Shown here: positions 39,877-49,600 of the stretch, piece after piece
How positions within the stretch are numbered: the stretch's first letter is position 1
Layout: each line of letters begins with the position of its first letter
Source of the DNA: a virus
Strand: one strand, 5' to 3'
Virus record (IMG/VR): IMGVR_UViG_3300037485_002384
Coordinates: 1-62,167 of that record
DNA length: 62,167 nucleotides
Program-made: the position numbers and the translations under genes
The notes under the pieces: generated by a model
What the model saw: the letters and a program-made list of their open reading frames with translations, nothing else
What the model was told of the DNA's origin: nothing
Databases searched by the model: none

Positions 39877-40688
39877 TACCTATAAATATAAATCAGGATG
39901 ACATTTTAGGTCAATTCAACATTTCTAAAAAAGAATGTGAGGATATTGTTGATTTTGCCATAAAAGAGGTTACAGCTGCATTTGCTGTACAATGGGAATC
40001 AACTGCCAATTCTGAATTAAAAAGTACTAGATCTAGATATACTCAAAATTTAAGAGTTGTTGATGAGGGGAGAATGAAGGGTGCTGTAGTACTTGATTAC
40101 TCAAAGGATTCTTTAATTCAAATGATTGAAGAAGGGGCTAGTCCTTTTGATATGAAAAAGAATTTTGAGAAATCAGCAAAAAAACATATAAAAGCTGATG
40201 GTGGTTGGTATTTAACAATACCTTTTAAAGTAGGTACACCTGAAACTCAAGTAACATCAGGTTTTGCTAATATAATGCCAAGTCAAGTATATAATTTAAT
40301 AAAGAACAAATCTATAGAACCATCAGGTAGAAGTAAAGGTTTATCAGGTCAAGAGATAGGTAGTGGTTCCGGTGTTCCTCAATTATTTCAGATACCAACA
40401 TCTAGAAGTGCTATAATAAACATACCAACATCACAAGCATTTAGTGAGTACAAGCATAAGAGCAATATATACCAAGGTTTATTTAAACAAAAAGATCAAG
40501 TTACAGGTCAATCAAGCTATGGTAGTTTTAGAAGAGTTTCTGATAAATCAGATGAAGATAGTTGGGTTCATCCTGGTTTAGAGGCAAAAAATTTAGCTGA
40601 GAAAGCTTATAGTATTTTTGAAATAAAAGAAGAACAAATATTACAAGATTCAATAAATTCTGCATTAGCAGCATTCGGATTGGAATAA
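39870..40688 (+). CDS. Neck/tail completion protein
   Basis: The start is TTG at 39870, overlapping the previous stop; the reading begins LIPININQDDI. The protein has a helical N-terminus (CEDIVDFAIKEVTAAFAVQW) and a C-terminal SDEDSWVHPGLEAKNLAEKAY, typical of neck proteins of the HK97 gp10-like kind. It has 272 residues. Confidence 0.6.
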   Translation: MLIPININQDDILGQFNISKKECEDIVDFAIKEVTAAFAVQWESTANSELKSTRSRYTQNLRVVDEGRMKGAVVLDYSKDSLIQMIEEGASPFDMKKNFEKSAKKHIKADGGWYLTIPFKVGTPETQVTSGFANIMPSQVYNLIKNKSIEPSGRSKGLSGQEIGSGSGVPQLFQIPTSRSAIINIPTSQAFSEYKHKSNIYQGLFKQKDQVTGQSSYGSFRRVSDKSDEDSWVHPGLEAKNLAEKAYSIFEIKEEQILQDSINSALAAFGLE

Positions 40689-40698
40689 TTATACATAT

Positions 40699-41367
40699 AT
40701 GATACTTATACCCGAAATAATAATACATAATTCTCTAAAAAAGCTTATAGCATTCATTAGAGATGATTATCAATTAAATATAGCTGATACAACAAAAAGT
40801 TTATTGTATAGATTGTTAGGAGCTGATCAAGTTGGTAGATATAGTTTGTTTACAGAGTCAGTGGCACTATTAATAAATGATGCTAGTAACCCAAGGCATT
40901 TAGATATTAATATGTTTTTTAATGCTAAAAGAGCTGCTATACCAACAATACATATAACACTACCATCAGAGTCTGAAAAGAATAATTCTATGGCTAATGG
41001 TGAGGGTTTTGGTGAGCCAATATATGATACTGTAGCCGGTACATATATAAATGTATATAATAGAAGATTTACATCTAGAACTAATATAATAATTACCAGT
41101 GATAATACAAATGAAGTTATATTATTATATCATTTAGTAAAGAATTTACTAATATCTTTAAATGGGCATTTTAACGTTTCCGGATTGAATCTACCTAAGT
41201 TAAGTGGTGGTGATATTCAAATAAATCAAGAATTAATACCTGTTAATATATTTACAAGATCAATAGGTATGGAATATGAGTATGATGTTGAAGCTCAAGA
41301 TTTATTTAAATTAAATATTAACACTTTAGATATTATAGGCACTAGTGTAACACCAATTATAACTTAA
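40699..41367 (+). CDS. Neck/tail terminator-like protein
   Basis: It has a helical N-terminus and then IPTIHITLPSESEK, followed by a beta-rich part (TNIIITSDNTNEVILLYHLVKNLLISL) that resembles the tail terminator fold, usually 200-230 residues. Assignment is mainly from order before the sheath gene. Confidence 0.55.
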   Translation: MILIPEIIIHNSLKKLIAFIRDDYQLNIADTTKSLLYRLLGADQVGRYSLFTESVALLINDASNPRHLDINMFFNAKRAAIPTIHITLPSESEKNNSMANGEGFGEPIYDTVAGTYINVYNRRFTSRTNIIITSDNTNEVILLYHLVKNLLISLNGHFNVSGLNLPKLSGGDIQINQELIPVNIFTRSIGMEYEYDVEAQDLFKLNINTLDIIGTSVTPIIT

Positions 41368-41370
41368 TAT

Positions 41371-41658
41371 ATGGCTAAAAGAGTATATATACCTAAAAAA
41401 AATATATCTAAGATAGAACCTGTAAATGAAAAAATTACAGAGGTTGTTACTGTAGAAAAAATTGAGATTTTAAGAGAAAGTAAAGAAAAGCATATATCTA
41501 TTGAATTTCAAATTTCACCATTATCACCTTCAGATTTTTGTAATTTTAAAAAAATAACAGGTCTTAACAAAGATTTTTTGGAAAAAAAATATAATACCAA
41601 AACTTACATACTAGAAAAGTGGTATGAAATTTTAATTAAAGAAAATATAAATAATTGA
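41371..41658 (+). CDS. Hypothetical protein, 95 aa
   Basis: A basic protein with the stretch ISIEFQISPLSPSDFCNFKKIT. No family is recognised; it precedes the tail sheath gene and is followed by a promoter. Confidence 0.5.
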   Translation: MAKRVYIPKKNISKIEPVNEKITEVVTVEKIEILRESKEKHISIEFQISPLSPSDFCNFKKITGLNKDFLEKKYNTKTYILEKWYEILIKENINN

Positions 41659-41669
41659 AAAAAAATACT

Positions 41670-41677
41670 TATTTTTA
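41670..41677 (+). promoter_or_regulatory. Promoter box for the sheath gene
   Basis: TATTTTTA follows A-rich sequence; no TTTG at the normal distance. The leader of about 43 nt contains TATTAAGCATCGGTTAT, close to the TATTAATCGGTTAT of the leader at 10899. Confidence 0.45.
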
Positions 41678-41724
41678 CAAAATCATTAAGCTATTAAGCA
41701 TCGGTTATATTTCAATACCATATA

Positions 41725-43365
41725 ATGGCAACAACCTTTAACTTCAACGGTCAAACTATTATCATACCAGGATCTTATTCTTCTATAAAATCAGGTATGA
41801 AAAACCCACCAATAGAATTATCTTTTGGTAACATATTAATTATAGACACAGGTTCTGGAGCTGGGTACGGTGGTGGAGCTGGTGTTGCAGGGGAATTAAC
41901 ACAAGGTAAAGATTCAATTTACAATTTTGATAATATTTCTGATTTTAGAGATTTTGCGAAAGGTGGTTTGTGGTGGTTATTAGCACAACCATTATTTAGA
42001 CCAGCTGGTTTAGGTGTAAATGGTGTATCTAAAATATCTTATATAAAAGCAGCTTCTACTGTAGCAGCTAGAATGTCATTTCATTTTGTTGATGCTGATA
42101 TATCTGTATCAAGATCAACATTCTCTGAATTTCTTATAGCCGTAACTGATGAGGGTTTAATAGGTAATGGTACTTTAGTTTCAGGTAACTTAACGAAAGG
42201 TTTTGCAGCTAAATTGTCAGCAGGTACTATTGATCCAAGCTTATTTGTATTAACATTTTATAGAGGTACTTATAAAGGTCTTGATCAAAATGGATTACCT
42301 TTTGACGGTATTACAGAAGCGAATTCAATACCTTTAGTAGTTGCCAAATCTCCCGAATTTTCTACTGCAGCTGAATTAGCAGCATGGATGAAAATTGATT
42401 ACTTATTTAATAAGCATTTTAAATTAGTGTCTGACCCTGTTATTATTGGTACAGGTGAATTGGCTGCTGCTGATATAATTAATTACGGTAGCTATAATTT
42501 AGCTTCAGGTGGTACAGAATCATATGTATCAACTCAATATTTAACTGATGTTTTAACTGCAGTTACGGATTTAGATATTAATTTTATATTTGCAGATCAA
42601 TATGGGGCTAATGCTCAATCAGCTCAAAATTATGAGATATTATCACACATTGTGGAAACATCTAAATTTAAACCTGAATTATATGTAGCTGCAGGTGATG
42701 ATATAAATACATTTGAATCATTATCATTACCAACATGTGTTTATTATAATAATGACTCTGTAACAGTAGTCCATGGTGCTATTAAAAAACAGTCTCAGCA
42801 GGGCATGAGAATATATAATGCTATGTACCATGCAGCAGCTGTATTAGGAAAAGAGGCAGGTCAAGAACCACAGGTTCCAATTACATTCAAAACTTTAGAT
42901 TTTGATGGAATGACTCATTCTTTAAATGATAAAGAAATAACTAAAGCTCTTAAAGCTGGATTAGTTACAACAAGATTAGAAGGTAATTCATTTGATATTA
43001 CAAAAGGCGTTAACTCTCTTCAAGAAAATACATTCTTAGTTAATGACAATGGAACGACTCACTCTAAGCAAATGAAACGTATTGCCAGACAATTAAATAA
43101 AGAAATAATTGTTGAATCTAAAAGAACTTTGCTTAAAGATCCAAATGGTGTTAATAGAAACACCTTATCTGAAGTTGATGTTAAAGCATGGTTAATAGGT
43201 TATTTGAAATCAAAAACAGCTACTATAGATAATGATAATTTAATTTTATCATTCCAAGATATAGTTGTTACAAGACAACAGGATGGTTATTTTATCAACT
43301 ATAAATTTGTACCTAATAGTGAAATAAGCTTCTTATTCTTCACAGGATTAATTATAGGTGTTTAA
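41725..43365 (+). CDS. Tail sheath protein
   Basis: The contractile sheath. The N-terminus (TIIIPGSYSSIKSGMKNPP) is the characteristic start, and LDINFIFADQYGANAQSAQNYEILSHIVETS plus ISFLFFTG-type C-terminal strands fit the subtilisin-like sheath core. It has 546 residues, in the normal range. Its presence identifies the phage as a myovirus. Confidence 0.85.
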   Translation: MATTFNFNGQTIIIPGSYSSIKSGMKNPPIELSFGNILIIDTGSGAGYGGGAGVAGELTQGKDSIYNFDNISDFRDFAKGGLWWLLAQPLFRPAGLGVNGVSKISYIKAASTVAARMSFHFVDADISVSRSTFSEFLIAVTDEGLIGNGTLVSGNLTKGFAAKLSAGTIDPSLFVLTFYRGTYKGLDQNGLPFDGITEANSIPLVVAKSPEFSTAAELAAWMKIDYLFNKHFKLVSDPVIIGTGELAAADIINYGSYNLASGGTESYVSTQYLTDVLTAVTDLDINFIFADQYGANAQSAQNYEILSHIVETSKFKPELYVAAGDDINTFESLSLPTCVYYNNDSVTVVHGAIKKQSQQGMRIYNAMYHAAAVLGKEAGQEPQVPITFKTLDFDGMTHSLNDKEITKALKAGLVTTRLEGNSFDITKGVNSLQENTFLVNDNGTTHSKQMKRIARQLNKEIIVESKRTLLKDPNGVNRNTLSEVDVKAWLIGYLKSKTATIDNDNLILSFQDIVVTRQQDGYFINYKFVPNSEISFLFFTGLIIGV

Positions 43366-43407
43366 GATTATTATTTAGAAACGGTTTAAAAATATAAATA
43401 TATAACA

Positions 43408-43923
43408 ATGTCAAACGAACCAGTATTAACAGGCGCCATCGCCATCATCAAAGTAAATGGTATACCAGTAGGCTTGATGCGCTCAGTAAAGATAAGTGAA
43501 TCTACTAGACGTATTCCTGTAAGGGGTTTAGGTAGTATATTAACAAAAGAAGCACCTGTTGTTGAATGGGCCGGTACTGTATCGTGCTCTTTTTTCGAAA
43601 TTAGTTTTGAAAAAACAGGTATACCTAATGCTATAAGAAGGGATGTTGGTATTGGTAATGCTGCATCACAAATTGCAACAGGTAATCCTCAAACTAACTT
43701 TGAAGATGATTTAGTATTAAGTACTCAAGGTGTACAATTAGATATTTATAAAAAAATAAAAGATATATTAGGTCCAACTGGATTAATAGTACCTAAAGTA
43801 CAACCTTATGCTATTATAGGTAGGTGCTTAATTGAATCTGACAGTATTAATATTGATGAAGGTAATGTTTCAGGACATGATCAAACCTTCATGTATTTAG
43901 ACCCTATTGTTAGAGATATTTAA
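43408..43923 (+). CDS. Tail tube protein
   Basis: A 171-residue beta-barrel type protein directly after the sheath, as expected. The N-terminus (AIAIIKVNGIPVGLMRSVKISESTRRIPVRGLGS) is typical of contractile-tail tubes. It forms the inner hexameric tube. Confidence 0.8.
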   Translation: MSNEPVLTGAIAIIKVNGIPVGLMRSVKISESTRRIPVRGLGSILTKEAPVVEWAGTVSCSFFEISFEKTGIPNAIRRDVGIGNAASQIATGNPQTNFEDDLVLSTQGVQLDIYKKIKDILGPTGLIVPKVQPYAIIGRCLIESDSINIDEGNVSGHDQTFMYLDPIVRDI

Positions 43924-43946
43924 TCTTAAAATATTTTTTTTATTAA

Positions 43947-43981
43947 AGAGAGAAATTTATATAATAAGTTTCTCTTTTTTT
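43947..43981 (+). terminator. Terminator whose T-run doubles as promoter element
   Basis: AGAGAAA (43949-43955) pairs with TTTCTCT (43969-43975) around a partly pairable loop and runs into a 7-T tract (43975-43981). That tract ends 2 nt before the -7 box of the next promoter. Confidence 0.65.
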
Positions 43982-43983
43982 AT

Positions 43984-43991
43984 TATCTTTA
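43984..43991 (+). promoter_or_regulatory. Late-type promoter (T-tract + TATCTTTA)
   Basis: TATCTTTA preceded by the T-tract of the upstream terminator. It would drive the chaperone, tape measure and baseplate genes. The leader is about 30 nt. Confidence 0.5.
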
Positions 43992-44026
43992 TAATCTAAA
44001 TATTAATCATTTAAAAAATAAAAAGT

Positions 44027-44404
44027 ATGAGTAAGGTATTACCAAAAAAACGAATAGAGATTACGATAGGTGAAAATGATTATGTAATTAATTACCCTAA
44101 AGTTGGACAATTTGTAGAAGTAGAAGCTATGAAATCTCGTTTAACAAGAGACACATATACTTCAATGACTGAAGGAGGAACTGTTCCATCTCAAATGGCA
44201 AGATATACAGTTGATATGATAGCTTTCCTTAGTGTATGTTGTCCTAAAATTAAAGCTGATTTAAATGTTGATAGTTTTTCAGATTTAGAGATGATTGAAA
44301 GTAAAAAAATATTAAAAGTTTATGTTAAAGATATTTTACCTTGGATAGCAGAATGGGAGTTTGTCTTAAATGCAGAAGATGATGCAGAAGAAACGGTTAA
44401 TTGA
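44027..44404 (+). CDS. Tail assembly chaperone, first ORF
   Basis: The 125-residue protein (KRIEITIGENDYVINYPKVGQFVEVEAMK) lies between the tube and tape measure genes, the standard place of the chaperone pair. It overlaps the next ORF by 35 nt in a different frame, as in frameshift-fused chaperones that prime the tape measure. No decisive sequence family was recognised; position is the main evidence. Confidence 0.65.
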   Translation: MSKVLPKKRIEITIGENDYVINYPKVGQFVEVEAMKSRLTRDTYTSMTEGGTVPSQMARYTVDMIAFLSVCCPKIKADLNVDSFSDLEMIESKKILKVYVKDILPWIAEWEFVLNAEDDAEETVN

Positions 44405-44732
44405 TGATAATTTTCCTGTTGATAAATTATCTCATAGTGATATTGAATATTTTTTAAAAGAGTGGAATATAAAATATCCTTATGATAGACTTTGGAGAAG
44501 TAAATATAAAATACCTTTTCATTCAAAAGCTCATTTAGAGATAAGTCCAATTGACATTTATTTAGATATAACTGAGGATAAACTTATTGAAAAAATAAAA
44601 TCGGAGCATATAGAAAATTTAAAGAATAAAGAGGAGTATTTAAAAACCGGTTCTATATTAAAAGAAAGAATTATATCTTCTGAAGAAGAAGATAAGCTTT
44701 TGAAAAATTTTAAATTCCCAACTCAAGAATAA
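44370..44732 (+). CDS. Tail assembly chaperone, second ORF
   Basis: This ORF is in the +1 frame relative to the first chaperone ORF and is closed upstream by TAA at 44367-44369. Fusion would therefore need a +1 or -2 frameshift within 44370-44404; alternatively it starts at its own ATG. The product (LSHSDIEYFLKEWNIKYPYDRLWRSKY) is charged and helical, as expected for the T-domain that contacts the tape measure. Confidence 0.6.
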   Translation: MQKMMQKKRLIDDNFPVDKLSHSDIEYFLKEWNIKYPYDRLWRSKYKIPFHSKAHLEISPIDIYLDITEDKLIEKIKSEHIENLKNKEEYLKTGSILKERIISSEEEDKLLKNFKFPTQE

Positions 44733-44734
44733 CT

Positions 44735-46618
44735 ATGTCAAGTGAAAAAAAAGTCATATTTTCTGCACAAGACAATGTTAGTCAGAAAGCTAAACAGATC
44801 TATAGTGAAATACTATCTGGAGCAAAGAAATATTCTGACACTCTAAGAGAACAAACAGGGTATATTAATGCTCAAATAAAAGCTTTAGAAAAAAAAGCTA
44901 AACTTGAATCTAAGCAAGGTGAGAAAATTTTTCAAGAACAAGGTGAATTATATTGGACATCTAAAAATCCGGCTGAAAAAGAAAGGTATGCACAAAATTC
45001 AAAGAGAATTAGATCTGAGTTAACAGATAGTGCTGCTGTTTTAGATTTTCTAAAAAAGATTCATGAAGAAGCTAAGAAACAAACAACAGCTTCAGCAAAA
45101 GCTGAAGCTGAACAAAGACATGAATATCAAAGTAGTGTTGAAAGAGATAAAGAGCAAGGTTTTTCCTGGGTAAGCGGTGGAAAAGGTCGCTCTACTAAAG
45201 GCTCAGATTCTCCTCCAGAAAGTCATGATTATAAAGATAGAGAGGAGTGTTGTTGTAATTGTTGTTGTTGTGAGAATGAAGGCGGTAGTGGGGATGGAAA
45301 AGGGAAGAAAGATAAATCAGTAACCGGTGAGGTGTTTTTAGGAACCTTATTAGGTAATGTAGTTTCTCAAGTAATAAAGTCATTAAGCCAACTTACAGGC
45401 GCTCAATCAGGAGAAGAAGGGGTAAATACTTTATTAGGTGGAATACCATTGGTGGGTGGTTTATTAAGTGGTTCTTCAGGTCGTAATTTTGAAGAACAAT
45501 TAGCTATACAAACAAAAGAACTTGAACTTGGTGCGAAGACCGGTGGTGAAATTAGGGGATTAACTAATAAGACTAATCTAGGTTATTCAACCAGAGAATC
45601 TTTAAGTATGATTGAAGGATTAATAACTTCAGCTGGGAATAGATCAGGCGCAAATCAGGCAGGTAATGCATTAACAATGCAAAGAGGTTTAGGTTTATCT
45701 CAAGATGTTATAACTCAAATAGTAAAAGATCTTAGAACAACAAGGTCTTCAGCTGATATAATGCAAATAGCATCAGATGTTTTAGCTGCTAATCCAGAAT
45801 TAAGAAAGGATCAAACCAAATTTGCTGAGATATTGCAACAAACATCCCAACTAACAAATCAACTAGCAAATCAAACTGAAAATGTAGATCCTAGAGCAAA
45901 TGCAGGTATTGTAGGAGCATTAAGAAGTATAGGTGGCTCATTTAGTAACCCAGAGCAAGCTGCAGCTAGAATGATGAGTATTAATCAATCTTTAACATCA
46001 CCTGGGACCGATTATCAAAAATCAAGAGGTTTTGGTGTTTTAAGTGGTATAAATCCAGGTGGTAGTTATTTTCAGATGCTAGAGGAGCAGGAAAAAGGTA
46101 TAGGTAGTAAAGGTTATTTAGGTGGGATACTAAAGCAATTAAGAAGAGAAACAGGAGGTGGTGAACAGTTAATGTTAGGTGTTAATCAAAATCTTGGACT
46201 AGGTGCATCAACATCAAGAAAATTAGTAGAGGCTTTTGAAAAAAATCCTGAAATGTTTGATAAGTTGGCAGTTGGAGGTAAAGGTGACTTGGAAAAAGTA
46301 TTAGGTATATCTGGTAGAGCTGAATCTGCAACATCTCAAAGGGATAGAGAAAAAGCTGAGACAGATAATGCATTTTCAATAAGTGCAAGTGCAGGTATGT
46401 GGAAAGTGTCAACATTAACATTTGAATCAGCAGTTAGTGAATTCAAAACTATTGTCAAATCATTAGGGATTCAACTTGGATCATCTACAGGTGTTTCAGG
46501 CACCACTTCAAAAATACATAGCCCAGGTGTAAAACCACCTAACTTAAAACCGGGACATATATTAAAAATAGGTCCAAATGGTAAATTTTACCAAACTAAT
46601 GGCGAAACAGAAGAATAA
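44735..46618 (+). CDS. Tape measure protein
   Basis: The protein is placed after the chaperones, with a helical N-terminus (coiled coil 1-130), Gly-rich hydrophobic patches (GEVFLGTLLGNVVSQVI, LLGGIPLVGGLLSG), and Gln/Ser/Asn-rich helices. This is usual for tape measures, which set tail length. An odd cluster of seven Cys in eight residues (172-179, CCCNCCCC) lies in an otherwise Gly/Ser/Asp linker. The length of 627 residues predicts a tail of roughly 90-95 nm at 0.15 nm per residue. Confidence 0.75.
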   Translation: MSSEKKVIFSAQDNVSQKAKQIYSEILSGAKKYSDTLREQTGYINAQIKALEKKAKLESKQGEKIFQEQGELYWTSKNPAEKERYAQNSKRIRSELTDSAAVLDFLKKIHEEAKKQTTASAKAEAEQRHEYQSSVERDKEQGFSWVSGGKGRSTKGSDSPPESHDYKDREECCCNCCCCENEGGSGDGKGKKDKSVTGEVFLGTLLGNVVSQVIKSLSQLTGAQSGEEGVNTLLGGIPLVGGLLSGSSGRNFEEQLAIQTKELELGAKTGGEIRGLTNKTNLGYSTRESLSMIEGLITSAGNRSGANQAGNALTMQRGLGLSQDVITQIVKDLRTTRSSADIMQIASDVLAANPELRKDQTKFAEILQQTSQLTNQLANQTENVDPRANAGIVGALRSIGGSFSNPEQAAARMMSINQSLTSPGTDYQKSRGFGVLSGINPGGSYFQMLEEQEKGIGSKGYLGGILKQLRRETGGGEQLMLGVNQNLGLGASTSRKLVEAFEKNPEMFDKLAVGGKGDLEKVLGISGRAESATSQRDREKAETDNAFSISASAGMWKVSTLTFESAVSEFKTIVKSLGIQLGSSTGVSGTTSKIHSPGVKPPNLKPGHILKIGPNGKFYQTNGETEE

Positions 46619-46633
46619 TTCAAGTAAATAATT

Positions 46634-49600
46634 ATGTCAAATAAAAAAGAGGATTATTATATATATTCACACAACACACCACATATACAAAGTATGGGTG
46701 AATTTGTAAGTGAGTCAGATTCATTAGGTGTTGGGTTGGATATTGCTCAATTATTAATATATCAGGATGAAAATAATAGTTCTAATATTGATAAAGTAGT
46801 AAGTTTATACACACCTGAAGAGCTTGATGAGTTTGAAGATTTATTGATAAAAGTTAGGAGTACAAAACCAAACCAAGTTGAAAATAATACAACATCAAAC
46901 AACAATGATGGTGTATTAAAATCAACACCTGTAGAAAATTCAGCTACTGATGCATCTAATAATATATTGCCAATAAGATCAACGGATTTAGAGGTGTTAT
47001 TGAAAAGTCCATCTGAGATATCTTATTTAGGTTATAAACCATCACCGGCTAATGCTTCATTTATATCAAAACTATATAATGATGATGTTAAGGCATTATT
47101 TACTAAATTCCTATATAGAGTAGAAACTGAAACTGATTATACTGTAATTATTAATAATTCTATAAGAACAGCAGCTCAACAGAGAAAATATATAGCTTCC
47201 GGTGATAGTGCTTCAGAATTTTCTTATCATTTGATAGGTCTTGCAGTGGACCTTTCTTTAGTGAATAAAAACCCACCATTTTCAATAGTTAATAAGAAAT
47301 CAAGTAATAAGGTTTGGGTTAGAACTAAGGTTATAAAAATAGCAGATGAGTTAAAATTACAGTGGGGTGGTAGATTTAAAAATGTAAATCCTGACCCGGT
47401 TCATTTTGATGCAGCCTATTATTTTAGAGTCAACCAGAAACAATATTTAAAATCAAAAGGGATCGAACTTACTCAATCCCCAATAACTATAACACAAGAA
47501 CCTATAGTAATAGATAATTCAACATATTTTGATCTACCTATAAAAGTTGGGACATCACTATCTATACCATTAGATAAAATGGATAGAGGTGTACTGTCAA
47601 CTGAAACAAATCAAACTATAAATACAGTTGATTATGATTGTTTTTTAGCTAAACATCTAGTTGAGTTGTTAAGTGATAAAGGGTATAAAAAAATATCAGA
47701 TTACAAATCAGAAAGCTTCACAGGTACTGTTCAAGAATTATTCCCACATATATCAGTTTGGGTATGGAGTAGAGCTTTATCTATTGTAGACATACAACCA
47801 TTAAAAGATGGGTCTACTGATTATGATCATAAAATAATAAATATAACACCATACTTAACATCTGTAAATACAAATGTTGCAGAGAATGGTGGTAACTTCA
47901 GTATAAATTTAGCATCAATAACTTCTGATATAAATGAATCAGGGTGGAGTATAAAAGAAGGTACTCATAAATCATCATTTACAAAAGAGAGTGATTATAT
48001 AAATCAAGGACATACACACTATGAAGTAGAAGGTGGTGCAATTAAAAGAAGTCGTATGTTTTTCGAAAAAGCAATACAATATAATGATGTTATATTTATT
48101 AAATTTGAAAAATTAGAATTGGAGGATGATAGAGGGAATTTTGATGAATTAGAAATGATATCTTTAAATGATTTACCTGATCAGATTTTTGATATGATAG
48201 GTTTAGTTGATGATATTGACAATACTAGTGATCATGCATCAGCTGATGTTGGTATTACAGTATCAGGAAGAGATCTTGTAAAATTGATAATAGAGGATGG
48301 TGTTTATTTTTACCCATCAGAATTTACAGCTAGTGGTGTATTTTCAAACACAGGTGCAGCTAATTCAAGATTAGCTAGATTTGGTTCTAGAGGTGAATAT
48401 TTATCAAGATTTCAAGCTGCAAATAAAACAATAGATAGAAGTTTAAAATTTATAATAAACAATTTAGGTACTATAGATATATGTCCCAGTAGTTTGTTTG
48501 CAGGGTATTCAAATGCTAAAATAAATAGGAATTCACCTGTTACTGTGGATAAAAGATCAAGAGCATTCCCTATTGGTGATCAATTAAATTTTGAGCAGAA
48601 AAATAAAAGAGATGATTTGAAAGATAGTATAATTGACAAGATACAGCGTATAATAAAAGTAAATGAAATACAAAGAGGGAATCCAGATGAGGTATTTGAT
48701 ACTATAAAGCAGTTTATATCTGACAAGATATTGAATAGTGAAATAGTAATAGAGAATCAGTTAATAAAATCATGGTATACTAGTATTAATAGAGATATAG
48801 ATAATGTATTACCAGAGAGTCTTATGGATACTTTTGTAAAGCCAAATAGGGTTTGGTTGGGTAATAAATCAAGAGTTTTAAAGTCTACAATAATTACAAG
48901 CCAATTAGAAACTCTATATAAGAAAGCTGATAAAGATAAATTGAAATTATCAAATTTAAATTCATTCAAAAAGTTAAAATATAGTAAAGAACCAGTATCT
49001 TTAAAACAGAATAAAAATTATTTAAGTAAAACATCTATAAGTTCTATAATATCAGAGATAGATAGTTATTTAAAAAACACACCTCCAAATATAAAAGGGT
49101 TGTTTAAAATAAGTGATGTTAATTTATTAAAATTAACATATAAAGGTGTAAAAGCAAGAGGTGCATCTATAAATCTTGTTACATTGACTAAAATATTGTC
49201 TGATTTAACTAGTACAGAGAAGGAGGTTTTTGATGATGTTAACAATTTAGTTATAAATGAAATGGGTCTTACTGATTCATCAGGTAAACCATCAACACCT
49301 CCATTATTAACCGGTATCTGGCAGATAATAAAATTAATAGTTGATGATAGTGTTAAAGATAGAAGATTAACTGACCCAAGTATTGGTAATGAGAATGGTT
49401 CAATATTGAATGCATTTAGAAAAATATGTCAAGATCCATTTTGTGAATTTTATACAGATACATATGGATCTCAATTCTATTTCATTGCTAGAAAAAAACC
49501 ATTTGATTTTAAAAGTGTATTATCTGTTTTAGAAGGTAGAGCTGTTTACGAAAAATTAAATTATATAAATAGTAATTCAGGAGTTCTTGATAGTGATAAA

